Assembly (NCBI GenBank): GCA_020796225.1
Contig: CM036774.1
Location: forward strand, 25,596,692 to 25,660,691
Direction: 5' to 3'
Origin: Arion vulgaris
Taxonomy: Eukaryota; Mollusca; Gastropoda; Stylommatophora; Arionidae
DNA length: 64,000 bases
Shown here: in pieces, positions 1-12,300 of the stretch
How the letters are laid out: each line of letters starts with the position of its first letter
Numbering within the stretch: position 1 is the stretch's first letter
Program-made: the position numbers and the translations under genes
Notes under the pieces: model-generated
The model's input: only the letters and a program-made list of their open reading frames with translations
Told to the model about the DNA's origin: nothing
Database searches by the model: none

Positions 1-42
1 TTGCTTTGTGCACCCTTGGGCCCGGTAACCACTCGGGCGGAA
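1..42 (-). repeat. SINE-A head fragment
   Basis: Read on the minus strand this is the CCGAGTGGTTACCGGGCCC head of the SINE-A family, cut by the window edge. It lies in the intron after ezh2 exon 11. Confidence 0.6.
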
Positions 43-130
43 ATGCATTAAACTTTCTATATCTTTAGTCAGTTTCCAAGTCTCGCTGGCATATGTTAGG
101 ACTGACACAACATGTAATTTGAACATTTAA
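43..130 (-). mobile_element. LINE reverse-transcriptase C-terminal fragment
   Basis: The minus strand reads TYASETWKLTKDIE, the usual segment after the RT palm in RTE-like LINEs. The same text recurs near 36.84 kb and 62.70 kb. It is a short dead fragment next to a SINE head. Confidence 0.55.
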
Positions 131-190
131 AAGCTATGGTGCTTTGACAATTCATAGCATAAATTCATCTGTTACAGAATTGCTACTTAC

Positions 191-357
191 AGTCAAAGCT
201 GCACTGACAAAATTTTTCACAAAAATTCTGTGCCATGATACATGGGCATGTCTCATCACAGCGCTGTCCAGGGTGGTCACAAGGCTGATAGTTGTAGACA
301 GTTTTACTAGAACCATCTTTCTTTAGTTGTATTTTGCGACAATGCATGGACCATAAC
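191..357 (-). CDS. ezh2: ezh2 exon 11, start of CXC (pre-SET) domain
   Basis: Acceptor TTGCAG at 358-363 and donor GTAAGT at 190-185. The first base completes an Arg codon begun in exon 10, then the exon reads [17 protein letters not shown] and the Cys-rich [19 protein letters not shown], ending [11 protein letters not shown] plus one base. These cysteines bind zinc in the CXC domain, which packs against SET and contacts nucleosomal DNA. The 167-nt length keeps phase (2 in, 1 out). Confidence 0.97.
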
Positions 358-3300
358 CTGCAATCAAATATCAATCTTGATTTATTAGAAATAACCAACA
401 TTTATATAGAGACAAGAACTCTCTCTCTCTCTCTATCACCGCCCAGACTGATGTACCAGATCTCCCCATAAATTATGTCCATGTGAAAATCTGATTCATG
501 CAGCCCTAGCATTGGTGTGTTTTACCTCACATCTTCAGCACCATTTGGAGCTCTAGTGCTTATCCTTCAACGATGTGTCCGGTTACAGTCAGCGTTTACT
601 CGGTTCGCTCTCCGTTCTGTAGCTATCTAGTGTTTTTTTGTGGTGTGGGGTAGCTAGCTCCACGTCCAACCTCCTTAGTCGTCTCTTACGACATGAGTGG
701 CAGGTAACAGTGGTTCTTTTCTTTACACCCCAATTTGGGCCCTGGTAACCACTCGGGCAGGTACAAGAATTCAACAAACACTTTCAAAGTGAAGAACAAA
801 ATCATAAAGGGTCTTCTTCTTCACCGCCTCTCTCTCTCTCTCTGCCTTTTAACCAGATTGGGACATAGGCCCTCAACCAAGTCATGCCAAGTCTTCCTAT
901 CTCTAGCTATCTCCTGCAACTCCCTCCAGCTCTTCTTTATATTGTTGATCTCTGAAGACCTCCTATCTCGGTCAGATGATAACAGATGATGGCAGATGTA
1001 TAACAGAAATTAAAAGAGAATAGGAATGGCCAAGGATAATTTCAATAGTATGAGAAAGTTACTGACATCCAAACAAATCACAAACAGGCTAAAAATTAGA
1101 ATGATCAAATGCTATATATATCCTATATTAATGTATGGCTCAGAAACATAGACAATGAACAAGCAGTTAGAAGACAGAATTGATGCATTTGAGATGTGGA
1201 TATATAGAAGAATAAGCAGAGTTTCATGGACAGAAAAACAGACAAATAAACAAGTTTTAGGAAAACTAGGCATGAAGAAACAATTATTAAGAGAAATAAA
1301 ATTCAGACAAGTAAAGTATTTTGGGCACATAAAAGGCATGACACCATGATAAAACATTTACTAGAGGGGAAAGTTGAGGGAGAAGAGCAAGAGGAAGACC
1401 GAGAGATAAGTGGGAGGAAACTTTAAGAAATGGACAGGTTACAGTCTGGCAGTGTGCAACACCAAGGCGAAAGACAGAGGATGCTGGAGATTCATTGCAG
1501 CCAGCCTTCGATGTGGAGACGGCACCTGATGATGATGATGATGAAGACCTTCCAATCCAAGGTTATCTTTTCCAGATCTCCCACATTTTCTTGCATTCGT
1601 CTCCCACCTTCAAGTGTTCCTGGGTTTTCCTATACCTCTATTCTTCTTCTTCAAACGCTCCATATCGACCACTTGTTAACCACTCTGTGTGATTTGTATG
1701 TGATCTGAGCATAAGAACGATTGTACTTAGTGCCAGTTATGCCCCTACAAGTAGGCCAGCACATTCGATTTCTGCTACGCTTTTTAACTTCTAGGGTAGC
1801 TTCCCTAGGCCACTACCTCAGTCGCCTCTTATGACAAGCCTTGTAGATCGCAGTGTTACTATTCTTTGCTCCCCTTGCAAGCCCTGGCAACACACAGGTG
1901 GATTAACTAATATAAGAATCAAGATAACATTATGATCTCACCTCTGTTTCTTTTTCTTCTTCCTAGGGGGTGTTGTTGCCATTTCTTCATTTATATCTGG
2001 GTTGTGTGCTTCTTCTTTCACAGCGAAACGATAAACCTGAAACATTGATTTCCTAATATAAGTCACATGTTAAACAATGATAAATCAGGTACAGACAAGT
2101 TTAGTTTAGAAGTCGGATCATCATTACTACACATCAAACCAATGAGTCTATAAGTGTTCCGATCTCTTCCTCAGTTTGTCTCTCAGTTTAGTTTAGTCGT
2201 CGGATCATCATCACTGCACATCGAACCAATTAGTCTATAAGTGTTCCGATCTCCTCCTCAGTATGTCTCTCAGTTTAGTTTAGTCATCGGATCATCATTA
2301 CTACACATCAAACCAATTAGTCTATAAGTGTTCCGATCTCTTCCTCAGTATGTCTCTCAGTTTAGTCGTCAGATCATCATCACTGCACACTGAGTCAATT
2401 AGTCTATAAGTGCTCCGATCTCTTCCTCAGTATGTCTCTCAGTTTAGTTGTCAGATCGTCATCACTGCACATCGAACCAATTAGTCCATAAGTGTTACGA
2501 TCTCTTCCTCAGTATGTCTCTCAGCATATGGCAACTAACGACACCGGTTCTGTGTTGGTTTACTATTCTACTTTAGCTACCAGCATAGTGTTCTTGTCTA
2601 GCTACACCAGATTTGACTTGAAATTCTTGCAGTCTGGTTAGTGTTGTAGATTCATCACTATTACTTGAATCATTTACAAGCCCTCTCACCCTTAGGGAAT
2701 TCATAATATCACCCTGGTACATTGGTCACCAGTTTTTACAAGCAATACCCGCAAGCCTATCTGCACGTTCATTTCCTCTTATACCTGTATGTTCTGCCAT
2801 TCGCACAAAAATAAAACTGATTTTTGTCAGCCTAGACATCTTCAGCGACTCCAATCATTGTCTTCGAGCCCAGTATGTTTCAATCTTCCTAATCATACTT
2901 ATCGAATTACTGCAAAAACAAGGCTACAGTCAAGCCCTCTTATTATGAACTACTGTAATTCAACTATCTGCTTTAATCAATCTTTGTTTTTTAACTGCAC
3001 CAAAATTTGTGCTTGATAGTGTATATATTATTATGCTGTCAGTGTCAAAGATGCCGACGCTGACATCAGACAATAGCAGAAAACTAGTCATGACAGAGAT
3101 GAAGTGTCTACGCAGAGTGCTGGAAGTATCAAGAAAAGACCAGTTCAGGAAGAAAGAAATTAAGAAAAAGGTGGTTCGGAAATATACGCAAATTACCAAC
3201 AGACAGTGTGCTTCAGGGGACTGCCTAGAGTAGTTGATAGTAGCTCGGCCTGCTAGCTGTGAGACGCCTCATAGCTCGGGTTCGAACCTACTGTCCAGCA

Positions 3301-6300
3301 TTTGTTTGAGTCCCTGGTCTTACTCAGGACGATAACGTGAGTACCTCTGAAGTCGGAGAAAATCTGCCTGTATGGCGAGGAATACTAATTACGAGTACAT
3401 TGAGCACACGGCTGCCAGTGTAAAGTAATTTACAATGTGCATGCTGCTGCCATTGTAAGAAATTGGAAAAACGGATTTTCACGCAAAATCAGTTTCAGAG
3501 ATGAAACTCGTCTGAGTTGAAAGCTGCGAAAGAAAAGAAAAAAGAAAAAAGAAGAAGAAAGTGTGCTTCAAAGAGCAATGCTATTCAGAAACAGCGGATA
3601 CAAGAAAACGTTGCCACGCAAAAGCTGGAACACAAAAATAAAAGAGGCAGTGAAAGACGCCATGTACATGAGAGTTTGATCTAGAAATCTCTTGTTATTC
3701 TAACGCTACAAGGCAAAGCAGGATTAGAGAAGAGAAGTAAGTATATAATCCAACAAGACGCAAATTTGTACAGACAGGTAACTGTCATATTTGACAAACA
3801 GAAAATCCCTACTTTAAAGTATCACATCTGGAGTTATACTATAGCATTACTACAGCCGTGTAGTTAGATTGGGGACAATCAAAGGCTAGCGGAGCAAACT
3901 GTACACACAACTGGACGGCAGGCAAACCAAGTAGCCCAAAAACGACAGGTAACCTGGACAGATGTCGCTCAACAACCCGGGAGAGTAGGTTGTCTAAGGG
4001 TAGCTACCCTAAAGAAAATAGCAACCTGCTGCCTTGCAGGTCGGCTGAGGACAGTCAAAGGCTGATGGAGAGCGAACCCAGTAAACACTGGCTGAAACCG
4101 GCCCCATCGCCGAAAGATAAGCACCAGAGCTCCAAATGTCACTGAATGATGTGACGTAAAAAAAACATTCTTGGCAAAGGTTGTTTATATATCACAAAAA
4201 GAAATACCGACAAGAAGAAGATACTATAGCATGGTATCAGATCTGGCTGGTTATAGAGAGGCTGTCTGAGCTGACTCATGCCACGTATAATTTGTAAATG
4301 ACACACAGTTTAGAAAACAGATCATTGTTGCTAAATAGTTTGATTGATAGGACCATCGTCATTGCACTTCGGTGAGCAACCATGTGCGCTCTGATCTCTT
4401 TCTTAGACAGGAAGATCTCAGCACCAGTGCACGAACTCTGCAGCACTGGCAAAAGCTTCTATATAATTTAGAAAATATTTTGTAGGAATACTACTTTATT
4501 TTTCTAAGGAATTTTGCCGACCAACGGCTTTTCTTCTTGATTTTGAGCTGCTAATGGTTCTTTTATGTGCTCAACTTGAACACAGGACCTATGTTTTATT
4601 GTCCGTCTCCGATAGGACTAGGAACTTGATCTCAACTACACTGAGATCAGGAATCTCTGGAAAAATATCCTGATGGCTTCACAAGGGAGCAAAACAAGAA
4701 CCTTTGGAATGAGAGGGAAGCATCTAACAGTTACAGGGACAAACCTGTAATCTGACATCAAGAAGAGCATTACAAATATGGCTGAGAGGCAAGCATCTAA
4801 CAGTTACAGGGACAAACCTGTAATCTGACATCAAGAAGAGCATTACAAATATGGTTGAGAGGCAAGCATCTAACAGTTACAGGGACAAACATGTAATCTG
4901 ACATCAAGAAGAGCATTACAAATATGGTTGAGAGGCAAGCATCTAACAGTTACAGGGACAAACCTGTAATCTGACATCAAGAAGAGCATTACAAATATGG
5001 TTGAGAGGCAAGCATCTAACAGTTACAGGGACAAACATGTAATCTGACATCAAGAAGAGCATTACAAATATTGTTGAGAGGCAAGCATCTAACAGTTACA
5101 GGGACAAACCTGTAATCTGACATCAAAAAGAGCATTACAAATATGGTTGAGAGGCAAGCATCTAACAGTTACAGGGACAAACCTGTAATCTGCCATCAAG
5201 AAGAGCATTACAAATATGGTTGAGAGGCAAGTCCCTAACAGTTACAGGGACAAACCTGTAATCTTGCATCAAGAAGAGCATTACAAATATGGTTGAGAGG
5301 GAAGCATCTAACAGTTACAGGGACAATCCTGTAATCTGACATCAAGAAGAGCATTACAAATATGGTTGAGAGGCAAGCATCTAACAGTTACAGGGACAAA
5401 CCTGTAATCTTGCATCAAGAAGAGCATTACAAATATGGTTCATTATTTTTTTTAATGCATTGTATTAGTTCCTGAAGAATCACCTGTGTGGTGCCGGTGC
5501 CTGCAAGGGATGCAAAGAATAGTACCACTGCAACCTACAATGCATGAGGTAAGAGGCGACTGATGTAAGCCCTAGGAATGCTACCCTAGCAAATAAAAAG
5601 CAGCACAGAAATCAGATGTGTTGGCCTACTTGTTGGCGCATAGCTGGCACAACATACAATCGCTCTTAGGCTCAGATCACATACAAATCACACAGGGTGG
5701 TTGACAAGTGGTCGATATGGAGCGTTCGAAGAAGAAGAAGTTCCTGAAGAATAAAATCACACGACTAGTTTATGCAGATGTCTTCACTGACCTGTTGACA
5801 TGTTTTTGTTCCAATAAGGCAAGCGACTGAACAGTAGTTGCTTCGGTAAACATCAGCTAACACTCGAAGAAGGGATTCTTCTGCTCCTGTCCATTCCTCT
5901 GTTGTGGGGCTCATCCGTGGTGGAAATTTGATGTCAACATCTAAAAGTATAGTTGAGGTTAAAGGTTATACATACAGGTCAAGGCAATGTCAACTATGAC
6001 AAAGAAGTTTAACAAAAATACTACATATATTCAAGTAGTAGCAAGGGGTCAAAGGCGCAGTCAAAGGGGCAACGTTGTGCCAGATTTAGTGAGCTGGCAC
6101 TAATCAAGATCCTACCCCACCTCCACATGCTGACTGTGGAAACAGACAGAAGATCCTGTTGGGGTAAGAAGGTAGGGATCAAGGGAGAGCTACTCTGGTA
6201 TAGGTAGTGGTGCAGATACGTTTGATGAGATCTGATTGCAACATAGACAAGCAGAATCCCAGAGTGACTATTTCTGCACATCTCTCCCGGCCGATGGGAA

Positions 6301-9300
6301 AAGCCGAACAAAAGCGATTCGTCCCGAATTGACAAGGCACGATTCGTCGGGAGACACGTCACCTCAAAAAATATCAGCACCAAATTTGCCAGAAAAATGC
6401 AGCGTGTTGTGGACGCAAGGAAGATGGTCCACCTAGAATATCTGTGGGCAGTCCCAGTCCAGTGTTTCCCAGGGACAGGGAAAATGCAGAGTAGACATTG
6501 CAAATTGTCAAGTGCCGACATGCGCTTCAAAACACCTTTTCAGGAATAAACTCACTGTGGATAGAAAAGTAAGTCAATAATGTAAAGACGTGACTGGTAC
6601 ATACCCGAGCATTGGCGAAGGCGGTACTTCGGACGCCGATAATCCTACACAGAGTAAGATAACGTCCAAACACCATGGCTCAGATCATAAAAAGGCCAAT
6701 TAAACAGCTGAAATATGATCGTCTGTGTGACAAGCACATGTGTCTCCAATGACTGACAATGTTCCTAATCCGGAATGACCTTACATAGTCAGAAAGGACA
6801 CATACTGTAGACATACTCTTAGGCGTAGATCATAAAGCCCAAATATATGATGAAAAATGATTTGCCCACTCTCCCATACAGTCGGATATAGTTATATTAT
6901 AATGATACATGGTTATATTTGTTCATACCATCTGCATTGTTACTCTCCTCGCTGTTGTCACTGCTAGCCACACTTCCTCCACTGACTACTTTTCGCTTTC
7001 TCCCATTAACCTCAGGTCGGGGTGGTGAGACCCTTCCTAAATCTTTCGGTTGGTCTTTGCTATCTTTCTCCCCGCCCGTACGGTTGTCTTTTAGCCCTTG
7101 CTGAAATCAAATAAAAAACACATCAAACATGGTTTCACTTAAGAAATAAAATCTAATTACAAAACACATTAGTTATATGAGGACTATCATCATATCACTC
7201 CCGGACACGTCTATAGATGCTCCGATCTCTGACTCAACAAATCCAGCAGCGTACAGTGGCCCAACACGCCAGTTCTATGTTGATTAATCAATTTCTTTGC
7301 GTATTTGGTATGTCGTTCTTTTCAGACTGCACCAATATCGACATCTATCTGTCTCAGTTTGGAAAGCGAGTGGGATTCACAACCCTAAAACGCCTCTGTT
7401 CGGAAAGACTCTCTCAAAGGGGTTAAGAATGTCATTATGCTCCATTGCAGCTCCCTCTGATATCATAGCTATGCCAGATAATCTATCAGCTCGTTGTTAC
7501 CATTGACTCCTGCGTGTCCAGGGATGAAAATGAAGGAGGTGACCTCTCTGATCCCTCTCTGGACCAGTACCTCCACCCATTTTCGTCTCACCCTTCCTGT
7601 TTCGACTTTAAAAGGTTTTAAAGCCGAAGGATTGACTTCACCGGGTTTTACCTCATATGGCTCGGTCCTCTCTGCAGAAATGGCACGCCACCTGCCGAGA
7701 GTATTGCACAAAGCACGAAATCCATAGCTCCAGCAACAATCCTAGGGGTCTCTGGAAAAAACTGCACTAGTGAACAGAACAGCGTGGTCCGGATTCAAAC
7801 CCATGACCTTCGACTCGCAAGGTGCCGGGTGGTTACCGGGACCTAAATTGGGGTGTAAAGAATAGAATCCCTGTTACCTGCCACGCATGTCGTAAGAGGC
7901 GACTAAGGAGGTTGGGTATGGGGCTAGCAACCCCACACAGTAAAAAACACTAGAAGGCTACAAAACGGAGAGCGAACTGAGTAAATGCTGGCTGAAACCG
8001 GACACATCGCCGAAGGATAAGCACCAGAGCTCCAAATGGTGCTGAAGATGTGACGTAAAACACACCAATACTAAGGCTGCATGAATTAGATTTCCACATG
8101 AATAGAATTTATGGGGAGGTCTGGTACATCAGTCTGGCGGTGATCGAGAGAGATATAGACTCGCAAGGCAAAGGGCTTAACCACAGAGATCCCCAGTTTC
8201 GACTTTTTTCCCACATAAAATATGGTTTGATTTCAGAATTGACTGTGTTTAAGTTTACAGTGTGCCAGTGTGGTACCAGGACCCAGAAGGGAAGCAAAGA
8301 ATAGTACCACTGCAATCTACAAAGCATGTCATAAGAGACGACTGATATAGGACCTAGGAAGCTACCTAGTAAATAAAAAGCAGTGCAGAAATCGGATGTG
8401 CTGGCCTGTTTGTAGGCACATAACTGGCACAACGTACAATTGCTCTTAGGCTCAGATCACATATAAATCACACAGAGTGGTTAACAAGTGGTTGATATGG
8501 AGCGTTTGAAGAAGAAGTTTACAGTGTGCAATTTTTTTCTGCAATGTAAACCAAACAAATGTGTGCTGTGTGTACCTATAATTTCTTCTTCTTCTTCAGC
8601 GATCTCTGGTCATGCACTTAATTTACTGTGGACCACAAACTGGGCAGACAGCTTCAGGTCTGTCAGGTTTCCCAAAGCTTAGTTTTCAGGTCGACTGGGT
8701 GTGGCCACATGTTGCTTCTCAGTTCACACAGGAGAGGACAGTCTTGCAGGATATGCTCTGGTGTCTTTTCTGCCTGCTGACACTGGCAGAGAACTGTTTG
8801 ACTTATTCCTAGTCTGTATAAGTGTTTGTTGAGTCTACAGTGTCCGGTGCGTAGTCGAAATATAATGACCTGGTCTGTTCTGCTTAGGTCTTTCAGGGAG
8901 TCTTTTCCATACCAGCATTGTTTGGTCAGATAGTTCTTATAAGAGGGTAATACGTAACACATCCCTTCATATTCATGTGGTACATATCTGACATGTTAAG
9001 TAGGTTAGAGTACAACAATGAGCAGACTTACAACATGGAGGAAACAATCAGATCCACACGGTTCAGACTTCTGCTTCTTCTCTGGCATCTTACGGGACAG
9101 CATACTGGGTGTGGGATGGTAGGCTAGTAGACAAACAGTGAAACATTGTATAAGTGACTATATTATACAGTGTGTTCAAGATAAAAGCAGCCCCATTGAC
9201 AAATCAAAAGTTGTCAGTTACCTATTGCCGTCGTGTCTATTTACTATTTAAACCGGTTCTGACTAGTTGTCCCTACGTCACATTTGTTCATCGCCCCTTT

Positions 9301-12300
9301 CCGCACTACAATTACACACTGTCACACAACCTTGACCTATACTACGTCATAACTGAACCTTCTCATATTCATAAATATATGCCAGATTAGCTCCATTGAT
9401 AGGCTACTTTTATCTTGAACATCCTGTAGATTATCATCCTTGTCTTGTGTTATACCCAATGTGTTATATTATCGATATAGGGGAAGACTGCAGTAAAACT
9501 ATGTATGCAGTAAAACCGCTGACCACTACAAGCTCATGCAGCGTGTGTTGTCCCCAGAAGAAGGACGAGCGTCTGGCCTCAGGTTAATATCTCAATGTGG
9601 TTATTTACTGTAATATTCTTCTCAAAGATGCTAGTCTTCTTCGTTTGTTCTTTACGACCAATTTTAATCACTTGTTGTGATATGCTTGATCTTTATCAAG
9701 AACGTGTATATGTTGCACATTGGTTTGGTAGGCCCATAAACGCAGACTTCTACATGTGCATCCGATTTCATCCAAACCTCCTTAGTTGCCTCTTACGACA
9801 TGCGTGGCAGGTAACTGTGGTTCTATTCTTTACTCCCCAAATTTGGGCCTCGGTAACCACTCGGATGAGATGCTAGAGTTATATCTGGGAAATATCCAAG
9901 GGAAATAATTGAGAGTTAAGTTCTTGTCCAAGGAAAATAAGTATGTATCAGTGGGGAGATAAGTAGGTGTATGTTGGGAGATAAATTCTTGTCTAAGAGA
10001 AATAAGTCTGTGTACAAGGGAAATAAGACTGTGTACAGGGGAAATAAGTAGGTTATGTTGGGAAATATGGATGTGTCTAAGGGAAATAAATAAGTGTCTG
10101 TGGGGAGATAAGTCTACATTCAAGGGAGATAAATAAGTGGATGTGGGAGATAAGTCTGTCTAAGGGAAATAAATAAGTGTGTGGGGAGATAAGTCTGTGT
10201 CCAGGAGATAAATAAGTGTCTGTGGGGGAGATAAGTGTGCATCAAAGGGAAAGTAACTGCCAACAACTACAACTTACGATGCAGAAAACAGTCATATTTG
10301 AAACATCGTCTACAGAACAGAGTGTGAAAAGAGTGCATTGTCTGCTCCCTGGGCACTGATTGAGCTTTTGATCCATCTATGTTTGGTGTGCACTCCGCAG
10401 GTGCCTCCTGGCCACTAGCTTTCTGGGCTTCCACTAGCTCTTTGTATCTAAGAAAAATTAACAAGAACATACTACATATCAATAAGTAACATGGATACTA
10501 AATGCTCACGACCGCCCACCTGCCCAGCATGTTCGTAGCGCGTTGGACGATGGTGTGACAAGCCTTCTGTAAGTGCGGGTTCAATTCCGCCGGGCTGACC
10601 GAAAAAGCCACAGGTTCTCCAGATTTACGGTGTTTGTGGCACCGAACCGAAGGGTTACGATGTCCATGGCGCAGTGCCGAAGAGCTGAAAGCTCAAGTGC
10701 TTCTGGATCGAAGAAAAAAAAATGCTCACGATAACAACGTCCAACTTTCTTTCTTCTTCTTCTTCCAACGCTCCATATTGACGACTTGTTAAACCACATT
10801 TGTGATCTGAGCCTAAGAGCGATTGCACGTTGTGCTAGTTATGCGCCTACAAATAGGCAAGCACATCCGATTTCTGCGATGCGATGATTTACTAGGGTAG
10901 CTTCCTAGGCTCCTATCTCAGTCGTCTTCGACATGCCTTGTAGGTCACAGTGTTACTATTCTTTACTCCTTTTGAGCCCCGCACAACACGGGCGACGATA
11001 ACAGCAACCCTCAACTTTTATTTCTAATGATGTTTATCAGTTCTGTGTGGTATGTGGCGTAGAGATTAAGTGCTTGCTTCTCGCTCCAAAGGTACTTGGT
11101 TCACTCTCTCTCATGAAGCCATCACAATATTTTTCCAGAGATCTCTGATCTCGGTGAAGTAGAGTTCCTAATCCTATCGGAGTGCCCGCGTGCCCAGTGT
11201 GTTCGTAGCGCGTTGGACTACGGGTGACTAGTCCTCTGTAAGTGCGGGTTCAACTCCGCGGACTGGCAGAAAAGCTACAGGTTCCCCAGATTTACGGTGT
11301 TCGTGGCACCGAGCCAAAGGTTTACGATGTCCATGACACCGAGCCGAAGAGCTTTCAGCTCAAGTGCATCTGGATCGGGGGGGAAAAAATCCTATCGGAG
11401 ACGTGATAAAATGTAGGTCCTGTGTTCAAGGTGAGCACGTAAAAGAGCCTTTGGTAGTTCAAAATCGAGAAGAGTAGGCTGGAAAGCCGCCACCCAGGCA
11501 AAATTCACAATAAAATTCCTACAAAATATTTTCACTATCGTCTAAATTTCATTGAGGACTCTCGCCGGTGCTATGAAGTTTGTGCACTGCCGCTGAGCAA
11601 GAAAGAGATCTGAGCATATGTTCCCTTTAATACAATGTCCTTTTTTATACAATGCCCACCGTTAAGACAATTTCTTCTATTAGTACGGCACAATGTCCAC
11701 ATTTAACACAACACCGCCCAGTGGTTACTGGGGCCCAAATTTGGGGTGTAAAGAATAGAACCAGTTACCTGCCACGCATGTCGTAAGAGGCCACTAAGGA
11801 GGTTTGGCTGAAATCGGATGCATGTGTCCTAAACATGTACAAGTCCATGCGTTTAGGGGTCTACCAAACCAATGTGCAACGTATACATGTTCTTGGCAAA
11901 GATCAAACATATCACAAAGAGTGATTAAAATTGGTCGTAAAGAACAAACGCAGCGAAGAATACAACACAATGTCCTCCTTTAATACAATGTCCTCCTTTA
12001 ATACAATGTCCCCTTATCCTTTAATACAATGTCCCCTTATCCTTTAATACAATGTCCCCTTATCCTTTAATACAATGTCCCCTTTTAACACAATACATTT
12101 ATTAAACACCCCTCTACCCCTGCAACTAATGACAAATACTAACTTGTCCTGGAGCTCCTCCACTGTTCCACCTTGATCAGGAAACGCAGCACAGATGGTC
12201 TCAAATACTTCTAAGGGAACATCGGATACATCCATGAACTCTGTTTTGCCAGATTTAATCTCTCTTTTGACCTTCTCTTCTTAGATGGGAGGACAGAAGA

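Noticed and set aside
6021..6530. 169-codon ORF on the minus strand in ezh2 intron 8
   Set aside because: No recognisable domain, no splice connection to the flanking ezh2 exons in frame.
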